From Tetrapyrgos nigripes (Eukaryota > Basidiomycota > Agaricomycetes > Agaricales > Campanellaceae): 64,000 nucleotides of DNA. Numbering within the stretch: position 1 is the stretch's first letter; the number at the start of each line of letters is the position of its first letter. Where the stretch lies: NCBI GenBank assembly GCA_013368315.1, contig JAACJM010000168.1, positions 124,001 to 188,000 on the forward strand. Direction: 5' to 3'. A program made the position numbers and the translations under genes. Under the pieces are notes generated by a model, which did no database searches, had not been told where the DNA came from, and saw only the letters and a program-made list of their open reading frames with translations. Positions 1 to 12,098 of this stretch are shown piece after piece.

Positions 1-1263
1 GGGCACTCACTTGGATGAAGACCTGAGTGTCATGTCACGGTCGGTCGCTCGATAATATAGGACCAGGAGTAGGGCGATTAATAGGTCTGCCACCGTTGCG
101 GTTGATAACCACAAACTAGCATAAAGGATAACAAGATAAGTTTGCAACGCACAAAACACCACACAGAACCTGAGGGTACTTACATCATCGCAGGAAGCAT
201 TTGTGTACGCGGAATGTTACCTTGGGATTGGAAAAAAATAGCAGTAGTAGTGAGGTACAAGCTACTTCCAAACTTGCATGATGCCAGCCAGAGTTGTAAT
301 TATTGAACATTATTTCATGGTCAGGCTACTCTTAAGCTTGAATACAGTACTTACTGACGAGAGTATCACAAGTCCCAGTGCACCTGTTAGCACTTTTCTT
401 CGCGTTCTTCCACCAGGCAAAACAGGTCAGATAATGAGTTGAATGCAGATGAACTCGAAAAATACTCACAAGGACCAATATCTATGCAACATGAACACCT
501 GCACGATTGATGCAGAGATACCAGTGGAAACCAGGCTTATGCTTCTAGGCCTGCGCGATGGCCGCAAATTGAGTTGATGAATATGAATCAGTTAATCGAA
601 TGGCGTTTCGTTTTAAAGTCATTTTCTTAGCTTACCACTGTTGGGTTTGTAGAGCACCTATGTTTCCTGTGCCACCCATGGACCATGATGCATCGAGTCA
701 GCTTTAAAGCTACTTACCATTTCTGGAATCGAATTCAAAGAAAAACAGAGATACAGGTCTATGTACCTACCTTGAAAGGTGACAGCATTCTGGTATATAT
801 CGTATCCAAATAATTTGAAAAATCAGATGCTGAGTATACAATCCAACCGCGCAAATGTGACTCACCAAGTAAACGTCAGCGCACTCTCCGATTATCGCAG
901 CCATATCACAGGCAAGGGCACCAAAGACGGCGATTTTCACGAAGATTCCGTCGGTGTGGTAGTGGCGAAAGTAATACAAAGCCTGTACATACTTATCTGT
1001 CAGTACTTATGCAAGTCACATGTACTAGCGATTCGCCTCAAGAGTTCAAGTCGAGATGAGGCTGACGACCATAGATCGTGCAGAAAGGAAAAATGTTACC
1101 CACCCAATCAATCATCAACACAAACAGCATCAAGTTCAACCATGTTCCTATGAGGATTGGCCTGTTTCCCAACAATGAACGATGGTCGAGGTAGGTCAGC
1201 AATGAGGCAGTTAGGTAGTACGTACCCAATAACTTTTTGCAGACTAATACGAGTGGCATCCAT
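1..1263 (-). CDS. DUF6534-type multi-pass membrane protein (copy A), 3' end outside window
   Basis: Reading the minus strand with GT..AG introns gives nine exons: 1263-1226, 1161-1104, 982-866, 789-771, 666-636, 550-470, 406-355, 272-184 and 115-11; the rest lies beyond the left edge. The product starts MDATRISLQKVIG, then has hydrophobic segments around ILIGTWLNLMLF, YYFRHYHTD followed by a membrane stretch, STGISASIVQVFM, and the LWLSTATVADLLIALLLVLY segment that is typical of the DUF6534 domain. Agaricomycetes carry large families of such predicted seven-helix proteins of unknown function; a receptor-like role is only a guess. The start is the ATG that leaves a 38-base first exon, the same length as in copy B at 3336-4881. 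All splice phases are consistent and no stop interrupts the exons seen, so the gene looks intact as far as visible. Family assignment is from recognised motifs, not from a search. Confidence 0.72.
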
Positions 1264-3335
1264 GGCACTGTTTGACCCGGTCATTTACAGTTAGTTCCCA
1301 GGAAATCTAGGCTTCGGCTTCGTTGAATCCAACTTTGTTCCTTTGACCAGCGCTCCACAGGCGATGAGATTTGGCTTTGGCTTCCCGGTCTAAGAGGGAG
1401 ATGCACTGTAGGTAGACGAAGGACAAGGAGAGTATGTAAGGAGGAGTGGAAAGAGAGACTCGGACTATGTAGGTAGGGTAGATATGGGGAGACTAGAGAC
1501 AAGGCTAGCGCATTTTGGAAATCAACAGTCACCTTTCAATAAATACATGCTGCATGTCAATAGCTACGTACTCAAGTACTAATACTGGTGTTTCAAGTTC
1601 CTTGATCGACTTACGAATCTGGATGCGTTTCACGCAATTTTAAATTTAAACTTGATGAGGGAGCCTGAGGGTCCGGAAATCTGGTTGGTACATCGTCATG
1701 CAGCTTCGCCGCTAGAGTATTATAGACGTCCAGCCTGCGGCTGCGGATACGGACAGGGGGAATGCAAGGTGGACCGGATGGTGCATAGATTTGGACGCCC
1801 TTTTCCACGAAAGCTTCACGGTTACGCCAGAATTGTATACAGTTGAGACTTCGGCGGAGTAGGGGAAACAGGGAAGACGGGTATCACTAAGACCTGGTGG
1901 ACGTCACCACTTGCCGAGCCAACACTTCGCGAGAGGATGTGAGTGAGTAGACCCCAGAGGCACATGCCCTATATAGTATAGCTTGACTATAGCTAATGCA
2001 GAGCGGTCTCCCTCGATATGTGGGCCAGTGCTGAAGCGCGTCGAATACCAGGCCGTTGTCCAAGCTTTGAATGTACACATTACTTTATTGAACTTCTTTG
2101 TCCCATACCGTCACACGAAATGGTGGCCCACATCTCCTTCATTTCTAGATATTTCAATTCTCTTGCAGTCGATCTCTCAGTCGCATGCTAGGAAACCAAT
2201 CGCTCAGCGAGCTGAAGCGCTAAATATATTGATGAAGGGCTTGTGGGCCACCGCTTTGCGTGGCAGTAACGAGGCCCCTAGATGTCGGTGGCGGTCCGGA
2301 GGACCAGATCTGGCGGAAAATGGCGGTAGGACGACTTGGCATAGCCACAGCTGCAAAGCGGCGTTTATAAGAAGGGCTTCGTGAACAGCCTAGTGGCTTA
2401 GGCACGATGATTTCCAGGCTATTCAATACTCAATATTCAATTAGCAACACTTTTTTCAGCGAAATCTCGGCTAGGTTCTGACATAAGCGAAGTCAAACTT
2501 GACCTTGTCCTGAATCCTGATGGGCAACCGTACACTCCGCTAAATTTTGGCTGCCTGAAATGTTCCAATAATTCGCTAGCCTCATAAGCTGAGTCTAAGA
2601 AAAGGGAAAGTGCCAGATGTAATTTGAATCCTCATCGACCGAGGACAGCATTCCAAGTTGTCCAGTCACCGGAGGATGTTGGAATCAGTTGGATGTGGTT
2701 TGGAGAGCCGACTGATGGAAGAGAGGATTAAATGATTGTGTTCATCGTCATTACTGTTGTCAAAGAGTAGTGAGAGGAAGTCTACTGATTCAGGATTGGA
2801 TTATAATGGCCTGTCTTTCAGAGTTATGACCTGGTTTACGCTCGACTGATCAGAATCCATTGATGTCGTTGAGAGAATTCTGACCGGTCGGCTTGTGGTC
2901 GGCTGTTTAATTTAATTTCCAGCGAAAACTCGGTTAAAATCTGACGCGCTTAGTTTTCTGACGTGCTGCTAATACTCCCTAGAGCCCTTATCCCCGAGGC
3001 GTTTCGAAAACTATCAGGATCGCTAGAGATGTCACCGACCCTGCGGCAACTGACCAACATGTTGCAGCTAACGCCAGCCCCCGTTACCGTCTGGAGTCTT
3101 GTGACTAGCCGTTCGAGTCTCTGACATTATATATATATGTATACAGAAGAATTTCGTTGATTATGGAAATCTCTGAACTCCGTCAGGGCATCGACCTTCC
3201 CACTGAAGGCCATAATCAGGGCCTAGACATAGTAAGTCATTGACTAAAATGAATATAGGCTCAGATATATAACCATCGTGCTGCCATGAACTGTGCGGCC
3301 AGTCTCAGCTTCTCCTAACTTTCAACACTGAGCCC
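1264..3335. other. Shared upstream region between two divergent membrane-protein genes
   Basis: About 2 kb between the two divergent DUF6534-type genes, so it must hold both promoters. No ORF here has recognisable motifs. A copy of a dispersed hairpin repeat sits at 2245-2278 and a short TA microsatellite near 3127-3140. I see no RNA gene. Confidence 0.4.
2245..2278 (+). repeat. Dispersed ~45-bp hairpin repeat, copy 1
   Basis: Begins GGGCC, has a short internal inverted repeat (GCCA..TGGC) and ends AACGAGGCCCC, so outer GGGCC/GGCCC arms enclose an inner hairpin. Related copies are at 19102-19143 (reverse), 28275-28317 and 28510-28552. Origin unknown. Confidence 0.6.
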
Positions 3336-4881
3336 ATGAGTGCCCCTGGGGAGGTGCGGCACGAGTTACTTGGGTACGTCTCGTTTGTCTCATGTATTGG
3401 TTCGACTCTCTGGATAAACAGTGCCTCTGACCGAACTAGGTCACTTCTTATAGCAGCTTGGCTCAGTTTGATGATCTATGTGCTGGTTATTGATCGGGTA
3501 CGCTTTCAGTACTTCAATCTAGCTACGGTTAACACTCTCGCTTGTTCATTCAGGCAATTTATTACTTTCGAAATTATTCCACCGACAAGTTGATTATCAA
3601 AGCTGCGGTCTTGGGAGTGGTCGTATGTGATACGTTGATGACCGTGGTTGCGTGTACCAATTGCTACACCGTGAGTCCTGCCCGGTCATGCTACTGCCAT
3701 TGAATAAGTATAAAGAGTCTCTTGGTAACTTCGACAGTTTGGAGTCATCCGTTATGGTAGCGGTTTTTCAAACATTGATCTCAACTTCCGAATTATTGAC
3801 GACGCACATATCTGTAGGAGAAGAGCTTCCTCTGCGATTGCGAGGCTGGTGGGTCTATTATTTTTGGTGGGAAAGCTAAGTTCCCGCTGAGTGTCTAGTG
3901 CTTTGCAGGCCCGCAACATTGTCCTTCGTCTCCACAGGTGTTTCGGGAGCAATCGTGCAAGTGTTTATGTTGGACAGATATTGGTGTCTGTATGTAACTG
4001 TTGCCTTCCCGCTCTTTTATTCCCTTGAGCCGTGCCCGCAGTACCAGACAGAAATTGATGGTGATCGCTGTAGGTCACGCAATCCTCGCTTGTGTGAGTG
4101 CCACTTTGTATTTCCCGTTCGCAAATCGAATCTGATGATGGAAGATACACCCAGCTTGCGGGTACTGTATACAGCATAGTGGCGCTCGTTATTGGTCGTA
4201 GGGCTACCAATCGGCCCCAAGTTGGAATATTACCTGGTGTCATGTAGGCCGTTTCAACGTAAAATTGGGAGCCAGTTCACTTCGACTGATATATTATCGG
4301 CAGCACATGGCTGGCATCTGGAATGGTAGCGGACGTATCTATTGCAGCGCTTCTGGTCAAGTATTATCTGTCAACAGACGTCGGGATTGGCTCTGGACGA
4401 AGGTGGGTTATCATATGCATGACTCGCAAATTCTAGAAAAGGAAATAAAATCTATTTTCAGGCTCATCCGTCGTCTGGTTGCTCTTGCCGTGAAAACGGG
4501 TTCATTTACGGCTCTTACTGCGATTTTGACTCTGATCTCTTTTCTTAGTGCTCCTCAAACCAATGGTGAGTCGTACCCTGAATCCACGCACTTGCCCTTG
4601 CCTCTGTGCATGTTGTACTGAAATCAACAATTAAATCCCTGCTTGATTCAGTCTCCTTAATCTTCAAATACACTCTCCCTAGGGTTTATTCCCTGACGCT
4701 CTTGTACAATCTCAACATCCGACAAAAACTGAGGAGCGCAGAACGTACTCGGAGTAGTTATGCCAGACGTACAGTACCCATTGATATTCTCGTCAATCGA
4801 CGAGAATATCCTACTCCTCAGGTTAGAGTCACCTCTCCACTTGTGAGCAACGATGATCGAGTACAGAGAAGCATAAATTGA
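3336..4881 (+). CDS. DUF6534-type multi-pass membrane protein (copy B), complete
   Basis: Eleven exons can be read: 3336-3373, 3440-3497, 3554-3670, 3738-3756, 3818-3848, 3909-3989, 4042-4093, 4155-4243, 4304-4402, 4462-4565 and 4652-4881, with a TGA stop. The protein starts MSAPGEVRHELLG, continues with membrane segments (LLIAAWLSLMIYVLVI, IIKAAVLGVVVC, STGVSGAIVQVFM, TWLASGMVADVSIAALLVKY, KTGSFTALTAILTLISFL) and ends with a family-typical LTLLYNLNIRQKLRS segment and a short polar tail. This is the DUF6534 arrangement of a basidiomycete plasma-membrane-like family of unknown function. The first eight exons have the same lengths (38, 58, 117, 19, 31, 81, 52, 89) and phases as copy A, so the two are true paralogues. 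No frame break is seen. A perfect 12-bp inverted repeat lies in the last exon. Confidence 0.75.
4783..4810. repeat. Perfect 12-bp inverted repeat inside a coding exon
   Basis: GATATTCTCGTC at 4783-4794 is followed by AATC and its exact reverse complement at 4799-4810. It lies in the last exon of the membrane-protein gene, in the polar C-terminal tail, where it would form a stable hairpin in the mRNA. Confidence 0.8.
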
Positions 4882-6623
4882 AGTCAGATAAAGTCGTGTT
4901 CAGTATTCATTAGTACAGGTAAGAATATGGATACATGGCGACATGCATCAAGACGCCAGCTTACCTTTTCTGGTATGTACGTGCTTGATCTGTCTCCTAC
5001 GGCCATTCCCCCCAGAAGGGTATATTATGCATTGAGGCAGCGTACAATGGTGCACTGACCTGGGTCAAGGGTTGGTGGTCCGGATCGGGTAAGAGCGCAG
5101 AGTTTTGCAAGGTATCCGGGGCGTATTTTGTCGTGTTAGATATGAACTGTAGATAGGGGCCTTGGCTGTGCTTGTCGTGGATTTCTCTTTATCCATTATG
5201 TACTGCAGTCTACTCATTGAATTAAAGCATTTATTATAAAGCTTCTGTCTGCAACGGTATCTCAGCAGTGAATTTGAACCTTCTAGTATCAGGCTATCAG
5301 CTTGTGTCATTGCACTGTTGTAAGACCCTTTGGCACCTCTGTAACCTCATGAGAGCAGACTGATAATATTCACAGTGATTACACTCCCTGGTATTATTCC
5401 ACCTGTTATAAACCCCATAATACCATTGCAACATGGTTATAACTACTAGCATACTTCTAGGTACTAGAAAATCAGATTATAATACCATTATAGTACAGAC
5501 AATAGTTTCAGAGCACACAATCAATTTCAAGCTTTAGAAACCCCACAATTCAGTTCTAATCCATAGCATAATTCTCAAAGTCCACCACTATCATCTACAT
5601 CATAATAGCATTACCAGAACGCTAGTGTGAGGTAATCTAGTTGTAATATACTATAATTTTTCAAGGTATTTTGTGGGTTTATGGGGATTATAATCAGTTC
5701 GTAACAGAGCGCAGTATTGTCTGATGTTCAAGTCGACGGAAACCCGTGATGGTACCACAGTGGTGAATAATTGACTGGCCTGAATCAATCTATTTAAGAT
5801 TGTGCCAAGCCATACGGGAGATTCGGATGTTATCGTATTTTTTGTGAGGCACCGTAGCATACCCCGGATGTAATACATGTCTACGTATCTAGCACGGATC
5901 CATCCGAGAAGCAGATAACACCCAAATTGTTGATGACATCAGGGTTAACAATAGGTTCCAGATAAGTATCAGACTATAAATGAAGGCACTCAAGAAAACA
6001 GATGGTCATTCATTTATTTATTGTCAGTAGTTTTATTACTAATATCAAATGTTTTTATGAACTTGGTCCCTCGAGGGAAAACCAACACCGACCAGAAAAG
6101 CTTGAACCGTTATATATCAATATTCTGCGGGCTTATCAGCATCGTGCGGCATGTTCAACATGCAATGGTACATTTTGGGCCGTCGGACTTCATCTATCGC
6201 ACGCATCGCATCCATTGATGCTATCGTTGGAAGGAGGCCTCTATTGCAATTCATAGCTGCTGAGCGGGAGTATTTGAACTGTATTGTTGTTGCTTAGGTT
6301 ACGAAGAATCAGTGAGACTGTAGCTGATATCTAACACTGGGCGATGTGCTCTTTACTACGTATTTCTAAAGATGCGTGTATGCAAGTAAACATAGACGTC
6401 TAGGCATCCTAGGTCCTATAAATCTCCCTCCCCAAAGTTGATCAGACCCATCTTGCATCCGCAAGACCCACAGCTCGTAGCCTCTTTCATTTCTATAACT
6501 GTCCTCAAGGTAGGCGACACCGTTCAATGGCCATTTTCTTGCCATTTTAACTATCCAATTTGCAGGGATAAAAAACTCCAAATCTTCAACTAAACTAAAT
6601 CTACTGCTTGACGCTTGCCCAAA
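4882..6623. other. Non-coding stretch, AT-rich in its middle
   Basis: No gene supported. The part around 5360-5640 is AT-rich and contains repeated ATAATACCATT-like words and short inverted repeats, which may be a decayed element. The segment just left of 6624 should hold the promoter of the secreted-peptide gene. Confidence 0.35.
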
Positions 6624-6921
6624 ATGCAAATTCTCAATGCCACTTCGACTCTTATCTTTGTTTTTATGACGATGGCATTGTGTATCACCAGCGGACCTGG
6701 TATCGCTAGAGCTGCACCAATTCCAGACCCAAACCCAGTGCCACCCCTAGGACGTGAGTTTTGAGTTTTAAATGACTTTCTTCTCTATTTAATAACTTGA
6801 ACTAACAATATTCTCTAGTTTGCGACGGTGGCCCAGCTTATTGTTGTCGGTAAGTCATCCAGTGTAATATTTTCTAGGGACTCATTGTATATGTGCTGAT
6901 GAATCTTGCAGTGGTTGCTGA
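6624..6921 (+). CDS. Small secreted cysteine-rich protein, 56 residues
   Basis: Three exons, 6624-6753, 6819-6849 and 6912-6921, join in frame with canonical splice sites (donors GTGAGT and GTAAGT, acceptors CTCTAG and TTGCAG) and a TGA stop. The product begins MQILNATSTLIF, has a hydrophobic core FVFMTMALCI typical of a secretion signal, a proline-rich spacer (APIPDPNPVPP) and the C-terminus CDGGPAYCCRGC with four cysteines. If the signal is cleaved near the alanine pair at residues 30-31, the mature peptide would be about 26 residues with two possible disulfides. Small secreted cysteine-rich proteins are common in basidiomycetes, some as effectors; nothing here assigns a function. Confidence rests on the fit of three short exons and the signal peptide. 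Confidence 0.6.
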
Positions 6922-9419
6922 TGAAGGCTTTAACTGTTCGTGACGTTCGCATACAACAGAACTTGGATCGGATGTGAGGCTCACTTGGTTCAAGCTATTG
7001 TGGGGATGAAAATTTTTGTAAATATTTATGTAATTGTCAGATCTCATGTAATTTTTCAAGTTATTTACTGGGAAATATTGTTTGGCTTCAACTGTGAAAG
7101 CTCGAGTTCACGACACCTCAGCGTGGAGGTTCCACCTTGTGCCCTAAGTAGCGTGTAGGTGTCCACCACCATCCATACAACAATCACTTTCCACTTTAAG
7201 TGGGTACAAAAAAACTGCTAATTACTGCCTCCAACAGTGATTAAAAAACCGTTGTCCACCCCTGCATCATCATTATAAAGACTTGCTGACTGTGTTCAAA
7301 GAAGATAAATCACTGCGCAAAGATCTAAAAATGATAGCTGGACTTCTGTAAGCATAGAAAAGTCATAGGGGGATATCAAGAACCCTTGCACCGGGTCCAC
7401 GTTGAATTGCTGCTCGATGCAGTCCTCAACTCTTCTATGCAAAACAATACATTACTTGAAAAACAATGACCATACTACCATCATTGTTCTTCTATATATA
7501 CCAATACCGTCAAACTTACCATGTGGACAGTATTATCATCACATATACTGTTCCTTCTGAAAGATATAAAAGGGGCTTGTAGATAGCTGCCAAAAGGCAA
7601 GTTTTACACTTACCTTCATTGCTCTAACAAGCAGTTTTATTATCCTCAGGTAAGTAGTGGAGTTGCCTCTGCACTTAGTAGTGTACATTCCATACCATTC
7701 CTGCAGCCCAGACTCAAAATGTTTCTGTCTTCCTATGCAATCTAGGATTGCACGCAGATTTCATATGTGGCCATGTATGCTAGCAATGAGCCAATCATTT
7801 CCGCTCAGATCTTCTGGTAATGATGTGGCACTGGCAGAAGGAGTGATGCATGAGCATAAGGATGTTTAGAGGTGCACCCTCAGGTCTGATGACCACACAC
7901 TGTACCTGTACCCTCTCTAACCCTTACATACTAAGTATCTATGTATAGCTTAGGGTTATAGGGAGGTTCGTAGGGTTCGATTAGGGTTCGAGCCTTGTCT
8001 ATACATAGGTTAGCTCCCACAATGGACATCGGTGCTTTTTTCAAAGGTCCGCACACTGCTCGTCCCCTGCTCATCCGTTCGTCCTAAAAACTGCAGATTC
8101 GGATTCCCAAACCTCGAAAGCTGTGGGCACTCCGGGCTCAGGTCCGGGGGAGCACTTTTTGGGGTACCTGGTCTGCAGGCCATTATGTCATCTTTTTCAG
8201 CGTCGTTTCGCGATTATCTCAACAGCCGCTGCCCCGTTTGCCTTAAAACTTGAAGATTCGGACTCCTGGGGGTTGATACCATATCACTAAGTCCCCAACC
8301 CTAACCCCAGTCCATGCTCCTCCTGAGAAATCCTTGAAACTTGCTTTCACCCACACCCCAAAATCTATGACCACCTATGGGTACCAAGACGACAAGCGCC
8401 CCGCTGGAGTGGGGCGCCAAAATGTCCACTATGACCCCCCCTAACATATAAGCCAGCCCACAGGTCCATACAATGTGGAATTCTCAAACAACGTCTGTGC
8501 CTTCAAGTCGTTGCTGATTTTGCCCCCCCAACCGTCAACCTGGTTTTGTGTCCCATTCCCAGTGGTGCCCACTCCTGGCGGGGCGTCAGTACATTCCATT
8601 TGACAGCAGAAACTTGATTCTGCGCCCCATTACAGCACAGACCCTTCCTTTCACCCATACTCGACCAGTTCGCTCTTTTCTGTGTCAAAAATGTATCCCT
8701 CATGGACTATACCTAGACGACTTACGCGCAGTCTGCATGGGGTGCCAGTATCTTCCATTTCATCTACAGAAACAGGAAAACCATCCTGTAGGGCCATGCC
8801 TACAAGCCACTTTGACTTGGGCCTTAAAACTCCTCCCAACACGTATTTTCCCACATGCAGTGAAAGTGGACTTAATGTTATTTCTGCTACAGCCACTCAA
8901 CCACCCAATAAACATCCTGAATTGACCACCATCTATCCCCCTGCAAAGAGTGGAACAACACAAACTAGAGTTTAGTCATCGGTGGAGTAGGGTTTTGGAG
9001 GGGAGGCAGCAGGGGGGGGCGCAGTCACGTGACCACGCACCCCGATAAAGAGCTACAAGTACACGTATTTGTGATCAGAGAATTGATAAGGGTTTTCATA
9101 TGTTGAAAGGACGAATCAGAGAAGGAATCTCGAAATTGTGAGTAAGATAAATGATGAGAAAGAATTGAAGGAACGCGTAAGTGGGAAGGGAAAACGGGGG
9201 CAAGTGCGCACGGACCAAGTGGCACTGCCGCCACGCTACAATATCTCCAACCAACCAATTATACTAGCGCTTCGCACGGTGCGCTTGCCCTCCCCGACTC
9301 CCAGAGTTTGTGGGAGCTGACTAGTAAATAGTACTTAGAACCTGTAGCCCAACAATAAAAATTTGTAAGAAGTTAAACACTTAAAGACAAGCATTCTATC
9401 GGGGCACTCATTGTAACCA
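6922..9419. other. Non-coding stretch with telomere-like words
   Basis: No convincing gene. Around 7945-8000 there are several AGGGTT words and an inverted pair CTATGTATAG/CTATACATAG. From 8030 to 8520 the sequence is C-rich with phrases such as AAACTTGAAGATTCGGACTCC that resemble degenerate repeat DNA. Short ORFs here overlap each other on both strands without conserved motifs. Confidence 0.3.
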
Positions 9420-9439
9420 CTCACGGTCCAGGCCATAAC

Positions 9440-9640
9440 ACACATTTTTTACAAAATTTTATAAAATCTGAAAGGTTGAACCGTAAAGATGATTTTGTAA
9501 AAAGGTCGGATGAACCTAGACGGCTTTATAAAAAGTAGGGCCCTCCACAAAACCAGCAGGTAGCTCCCACGCCCTCTTAACCCACCAGCATGCCTTTGGT
9601 CCATGCTAGTGGACCTGGTCCACGAGCTCCACACTTCCAT
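9440..9640 (-). repeat. Short interspersed element, reverse copy
   Basis: Read on the minus strand this has the order CATGGACCAA, a GC-richer part, then ACTTTTTATAAAGCCG, a GGTT..CCGAC block and CGGTTCAACC followed by A/T-rich DNA. The same order occurs on the plus strand at 11034-11220. The two are diverged copies in opposite orientation; the class of element is unknown. Confidence 0.45.
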
Positions 9641-11033
9641 CGGAATCTATCCCTTCCGTGGCCCATTTGTTTTAGATTAACACCTAAGTATATCGTCTAT
9701 CATTCAAATAATAGCAGCGAAAAATATTCGGTGACTGTTGGTACATATAATAAGCCTATCCCGAGTCTTTCCGAGGCCTAGAAATACCTGTGGACTCAAC
9801 GCAAGTCGACACAGAGCCCGAGATGACACGTTAAGCGCTGAGGAAACGCGTGGGAAATCTATTGTGAAAGTTTCAGACATTTACTCTCTGTGGACATTTC
9901 AACTGTCCGAGTTGCTTCTGGGAGTAAATACTATCCCTCAATGGTGTAATATATCCAGTAAGGAATGAGCAATGAGTAAAGGTGTAGTAGATGGAAATAT
10001 ATTCAAATACTATCTACTACAAATCAATCACACAGTACACTGCAGTTCTCTGATCATACACCTAATCAGAATGCTGGTGGCTATCTATTGGGATGAAGAA
10101 GCTCTAGATACAAATACTCATCTCTTTCTAATCCATGGACCCTATGGCTCAAACGTGCACACTGCAGCCAAATTTTTCAATCTACCAAAAAATTCCTAGT
10201 TGTAGTGAATGTGGGGCTGTTGTTTATCTTTTAGTCTCACAAGATATATAGCTGGTCTATGGAATTGAACACCTTGAAGTTGCGTGTTTGCAGTATGACA
10301 TATTCCGCGTCAATGTAGCGCAAACGCGTCTCGATGTCTCGACGCATCAATGCACACGTGATGCAGCAGCTTGACACGTCAGTTCCCCATCAGTGTCCCG
10401 TCAACGCTACTTCTTTGTCTACTCTGCTCCTCTCCACCTCCGCTTCTCTCAATTCTTGTTCTTCAAGTTCCAGATTTCCATACAGCTCTGCAGTCAGACT
10501 CAGCCCTGGTGCACTCCTGCTGCCATTGTCTACCAAATCCGTCATCCATTGTCAATCCCTCACCTATCCGGAAATGCCATGTTAGTACACTCAAGACTAG
10601 AACAACATCCTTCAGGCCAACTGCAATCAGCTTTTAACCCTTACAAATAAAGCTCAGCGTGACGATTTTCTCCAACGCATTGCGAAAGAGTGGTGGAGTC
10701 AGTGGCCGGAGGATATGGGGATATAGGCATGATGAGGCCAGAGGATGTTGCATCCAGGTACGCCTTTACTAGCTTTACTGGTTGTTTTCTTCAGACTCCT
10801 ACTGACGCAGTGAGTAGCAGACGAGAAAATTGTATTCCAACTAGCATTTGGTGCTTGTACTGGCAGGGTAGTTGTATATACATAGTAGGCGTAGGCACAC
10901 GGTAATCTCTACTACGCAATGTACTCGAGCTCGTAATTTGAGCTACATAATGTACTGCGTAATTTGCACTACGCTATTCCCTGGCAATGTTCGCCCTCGT
11001 TCGCCCCTGCAGTTCATTGCTTACTCAGTCATG
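9641..11033. other. Non-coding stretch between two related elements
   Basis: No gene supported. Overlapping plus-strand ORFs at 10334-10650 come from a pyrimidine-rich segment open in all three frames, which is a composition effect rather than coding signal. Confidence 0.3.
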
Positions 11034-11220
11034 CATCCATGGACCAAGGTCCAACATATGTGGGCCTCAACTCACTTGGGTGCCAGCCCTGGGGGTGTCT
11101 GTGGATGCGGTGTGGTTATCTGGTGTGTACTTTTATAAAACCGCTCAGGTTGAACCGACAATTTTAAAAAAACTAGATTTGTGGTTCAACCACATTTTTT
11201 ATGAGATACCCACGTCATGG
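11034..11220 (+). repeat. Short interspersed element, forward copy
   Basis: Starts CATGGACCAAGGTCCA, then ACTTTTATAAAACCGCTC, GGTTGAACCGAC, and an inverted partner GTGGTTCAACCAC, before A/T-rich DNA. It matches the layout of the reverse copy at 9440-9640. The GGTTGAACC/GGTTCAACC pair can form a hairpin. Confidence 0.45.
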
Positions 11221-11473
11221 AGTGCACGGTCAAGGCTAGGATCATTTTATGATATACAGGCAGGAACATCGCAATCATGATTTAGAACCTTCATTTTGAC
11301 TGGGATGTGCAGATAATACCTTCGGGTCGGTGATGGAGACTCTACGCCCCAACACTTCAATCAATTCAAGGTCAGTAGCAATTCATGCACAGTACTTGGC
11401 TTGATACAAATGAATCTTATCCTTATTATTAGTACGCTGTAGTGGGCTACACATAGAGAACCATGCCATGGAT

Positions 11474-11498
11474 TATCTATCTATCTATCTATCTATCT
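11474..11498. repeat. Tetranucleotide microsatellite (CTAT)n
   Basis: Six uninterrupted CTAT units. Confidence 0.9.
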
Positions 11499-11613
11499 CA
11501 GCCTCATTCTTCAGCCTCGTAACTCCAGCCTCATCCTTGCCACGTGTAGCTAGCTAGCTTCAGATCGCGTATACTTTCTGTTTTGCATGAGGAAACTGTA
11601 TGTCATAGAATTT

Positions 11614-11965
11614 CAGATACCGTGCATACCTTCCGTTCTATGCATGTGCATGTAGTCATGTATACATACCTTCGCCGTGTACCTTCTGTTCTATGCATGG
11701 AAGCTGTGCATGTAGTCAGGTATACCTTCTGTTTCACGCATGGAAACTGTCAGAGATTGTGTGTACCTTCTGTTTCATGCATGAAAACCGTGCATACCTT
11801 CCATTCTATGCATGTGCATGTAGTCATGTATACATACCTTCGCCGCATACCTTCTGTTCTATGCATGGAAGCTGTGCATGTAGTCAGGTATACCTTCTGT
11901 TTCACGCATGGAAACTGTCAGAGATTGTGTGTACCTTCTGTTTCATGCATGAAAACCATACGTAG
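11614..11965 (+). repeat. 168-bp tandem duplication with nested sub-repeats
   Basis: Two copies of a 168-bp unit are nearly identical; for example TAGTCATGTATACATACCTT begins at 11653 and again at 11821. Each unit holds repeated TACCTTCTGTT..ATGCATG words, so it was itself built from smaller repeats. Because 168 is a multiple of three, the region stays open in more than one frame and yields a repetitive ORF (11583-12035). That ORF is probably not a gene. Confidence 0.85.
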
Positions 11966-12098
11966 TCTTACGGAGAAACTGTATGCAGTTTCACAGCATT
12001 GCAAATATAACTCTCTCATCCTAGAGTATAAGTAGCACAGGGTTTACTTTGTAACTCCTTAGCTTTGGCTTTCACTTGTCTATTTTCACCTACTCACC

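Noticed and set aside
718..722. A 5-base micro-exon in membrane-protein gene A
   Set aside because: Splice-like signals surround it, but including it puts a stop in the next exon; skipping it gives an open frame equal to the paralogue.
6366..6629. 87-residue minus-strand ORF overlapping the secreted-peptide promoter
   Set aside because: No motif or splice support, and it overlaps the start of a better supported gene on the other strand.
7945..8000. Possible interstitial telomere tract
   Set aside because: Only scattered AGGGTT words, not a TTAGGG array.
10334..10650. Three overlapping Ser/Pro/Leu-rich ORFs
   Set aside because: All three plus frames are open in a pyrimidine-rich stretch; no start context, splice pattern or motif favours one.
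11583..12035. 150-residue ORF just before the helicase gene
   Set aside because: It is an artefact of the 168-bp tandem repeat, whose length is a multiple of three.
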